Source: Gordionus sp. m RMFG-2023
Taxonomy: Eukaryota; Nematomorpha; Gordioida; Chordodea; Parachordodidae
Direction: 5' to 3'
Length of the DNA: 64,000 nucleotides
Assembly (NCBI RefSeq): GCF_954871325.1
Contig: NC_088776.1
Coordinates: forward strand, 62,582,954 to 62,646,953
The position numbers and the translations under genes were made by a program. Positions 62,154 through 64,000 of this stretch are shown here, piece after piece. The notes beneath the pieces were generated by a model, which worked only from the letters and a program-made list of their open reading frames with translations, did no database searches and was not told where the DNA came from. Each line of letters opens with the position of its first letter. Position 1 is the first letter of the stretch.

Positions 62154-62900
62154 TATTTTTTTAATTAAAAAATTAATTTCTTTAGATAAGAAATATAAAT
62201 CGTTCAATTACTATTTATATTTTTTTTTAAAAAAAAGGTAAATTAGTCTCGGCAAGTTATATATTTTTAAAAAATTTACTCTGTGCGGCACCAACCCATG
62301 TAATTGGATTCATATATAATTCTTTAAAAATATTATTTTAGTTTAAAAACTTTTAAACTAAATAATTTAGTTTAAAATTTAAAAAAATCACATTTTTACT
62401 AAAAAAAAAATGAAACTTGAAAACATAATTTTTACCGTTTATATAAAAAAAAATATATTCTTATTTCAACTGGGATTTTTAAGAACGTGGCCGAATTATT
62501 TAGTATAAAAAATTAACTTTTGAATGTAATTGAGTTTCGTACATTGAATATTATTATAAAATAATATACTTTCAAGAATTAATTTTAATTACATAAAGAA
62601 AGGAACTTGAAAATATAAAGGTTTAACATTATGTTTTTTTTATCTGTAAACCTTGATTATATGCCTAATCCTTCTTATTAAATTTATATATTATTAATTC
62701 TCAACAAATATTTAAAAATTAGTAATTAAATTGTTAATTATTTTTACAACAAAGATTATCACTATTTTTATCTAAAAAGCTTCGAGCTCTTATCTAAAAA
62801 TTAAACATCTTTTTTTACTTGTAATTTATATTACAAATATTAAACAAGGATTCGAACCTTACTTGAACCTGGAGAAGAAAACTCAGATATTGAAAAAAAT

Positions 62901-64000
62901 CTGAACCCTAACCAAACCTGAATCCCGTCTATAAAATAAAAATTTAATTGAGATTTTATAATATCAAATTTTCCATTAAGTTATGTGTTAATAAATTTTA
63001 AACAACTTATATTTTCGCCATTTTTAAAATTTGTGTAATTTATTCTCCTCAAAGATTCCTATTGGCGTGTTAATAAATATCAATTAAATTCACTTACCAC
63101 ATTTATTTTTTATCTCAAATTAATTAGAGGAAAATGAAAATGAACAAGTCAAAGTAAAAATTATTATATTGGATATTGTTAATTTAAAGAATTATCAAAA
63201 TCTAACTTAAAAATTGTAAACAAAGATGTAGGGCAGTTTTTGTAAACATGTTAAAATAATTTTGTAATTTATATATGCTAATCATTTATTTTTTATTCAT
63301 GAAGTGCATATTATAAATAATATTAAATATATATATCTGTTTTTTAATTATAAGAAATCATTGCTATTTAAAAAATTTATTCTCTTTATTAACTCTTTTA
63401 TTTGAAAGTTTAATAAATGTTCCTCAGTTCATCATTTTATTATATTGATTTAAGATCAAATATAAAATCATATTTGAGAAGCATTTTACTCAAGGTACAA
63501 TAGATAATAAATCAGCATGCTCATATTGCAAACTAAAAATGTCTGGATCATTTGTCAAATTTATAATGATATCAAGAAAGAAATCGAACTTGAATATCGT
63601 AATTGAAAGCTTAGTAAATTAATATTTAGTTTACGACTCCAGCTCTAGTTCAGAGTAGAAAAAACTCGACTATTTAACAACAGTAGCTAATACGTCTAAA
63701 TAAAATTTTTAAAATTGATACATGAGTATGCTTAACCATATTTTGTCTATAAATAAAATTAAAAATTCATTTTTATACGAAATTTATGTCTGGTTTTTAA
63801 TTTATGATTTAAAAATAGAATTGTTTGTACCGAACAGAACCCATCTATTTTTTTTACTATAAACACAAGCAGGGAAAAAATATAGTCGGATTCGTATCCC
63901 TGCTTAAAATGTAAAAGTCTATACCTATAAGAGTTTAAACAACTATAAGAGATTAAACTACTATAAGATATTAAAATATTTATTCTTGATTTTATAAGTT
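62901..64000. other. AT-rich, nothing assignable
   Basis: A possible acidic exon after 63138 (E-N-E-N-E-Q-V-K) fails the length rule. No other feature is visible to the end of the window. Confidence 0.4.

Larger units (their letters stand above)
59454..62900. repeat. Long dispersed repeat, copy 2
   Basis: Collinear with 1-5800 (see that entry) but lacking the equivalent of 235-725 and 2340-4050. The second gap removes the terminal exon of the secreted-protein gene. The junction is at about 61145, where the LINE relic runs directly into 'GGGGATAGAT' and 'GAGTGTTTAC', matching 4058 onward. Many more indels separate it from copy 1 than separate the two inverted arms, so this duplication appears older. 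Confidence 0.85.

Noticed and set aside
63139-63165. Acidic exon-like sequence ENENEQVK
   Set aside because: Length to the nearest donor is not a multiple of three, and it lies beyond the terminal exon.

Overview
The window is eukaryotic, very AT-rich (roughly three quarters A+T by eye) and almost certainly from an invertebrate animal. It has spliced genes with long introns, many hAT-type DNA transposons, a piggyBac element, the tail of a zinc-finger/nuclease LINE and one small LTR fossil. There is no bacterial-style gene packing and no rRNA, tRNA or CRISPR. The GC-rich 'ggggcttcgccccccagaccccc' transposon ends and the TE mix remind me of hemipteran (aphid/phylloxera-like) genomes, but that is an impression, not an identification.

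Layout. 1-5.8 kb and 59.45-62.9 kb are diverged direct copies of one long repeat. 2.83-8.72 kb and 16.2-20.8 kb are the arms of a large inverted duplication. Each arm carries one copy of a two-exon gene for a small secreted protein (minus strand 5019-3302, plus strand 18917-20329). The 7.5 kb spacer holds a hAT MITE with an exact 8-bp target duplication and a 2.8 kb piggyBac element bounded by TTAA. A long pure GAAA tract lies in a roughly 0.96 kb insertion found only in the left arm.

From 23.7 to 58.7 kb I infer a plus-strand micro-exon gene. It has a signal-peptide first exon (23708-23759), about 18-20 tiny internal exons of 9-87 nt and a terminal exon with stop and poly(A) signal (58605-58672). 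Nearly every internal exon has a length divisible by three and is bounded by phase-1 introns, so exons can be gained, lost or skipped without breaking the frame. Spliced together they give an acidic secreted protein of about 224 residues. Several exons lie in recognisable tandem copies with shared intron sequence, and at least two copies look dead. The architecture resembles schistosome micro-exon genes and aphid gall-effector ('bicycle') genes, though I recognise no sequence homology.

The introns of that gene have taken up most of the mobile DNA: a LINE tail (25.3-26.4 kb), an LTR-type gag-like fossil (27.6-29.3 kb, minus), a three-level hAT nest (29.87-34.76 kb), a hAT with exact target duplication (42.73-45.20 kb), a hAT inside a hAT MITE with two opposed transposase copies (45.33-49.34 kb) and a short young LTR fossil (51.22-53.21 kb). 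The remaining sequence is AT-rich and shows nothing I can assign.
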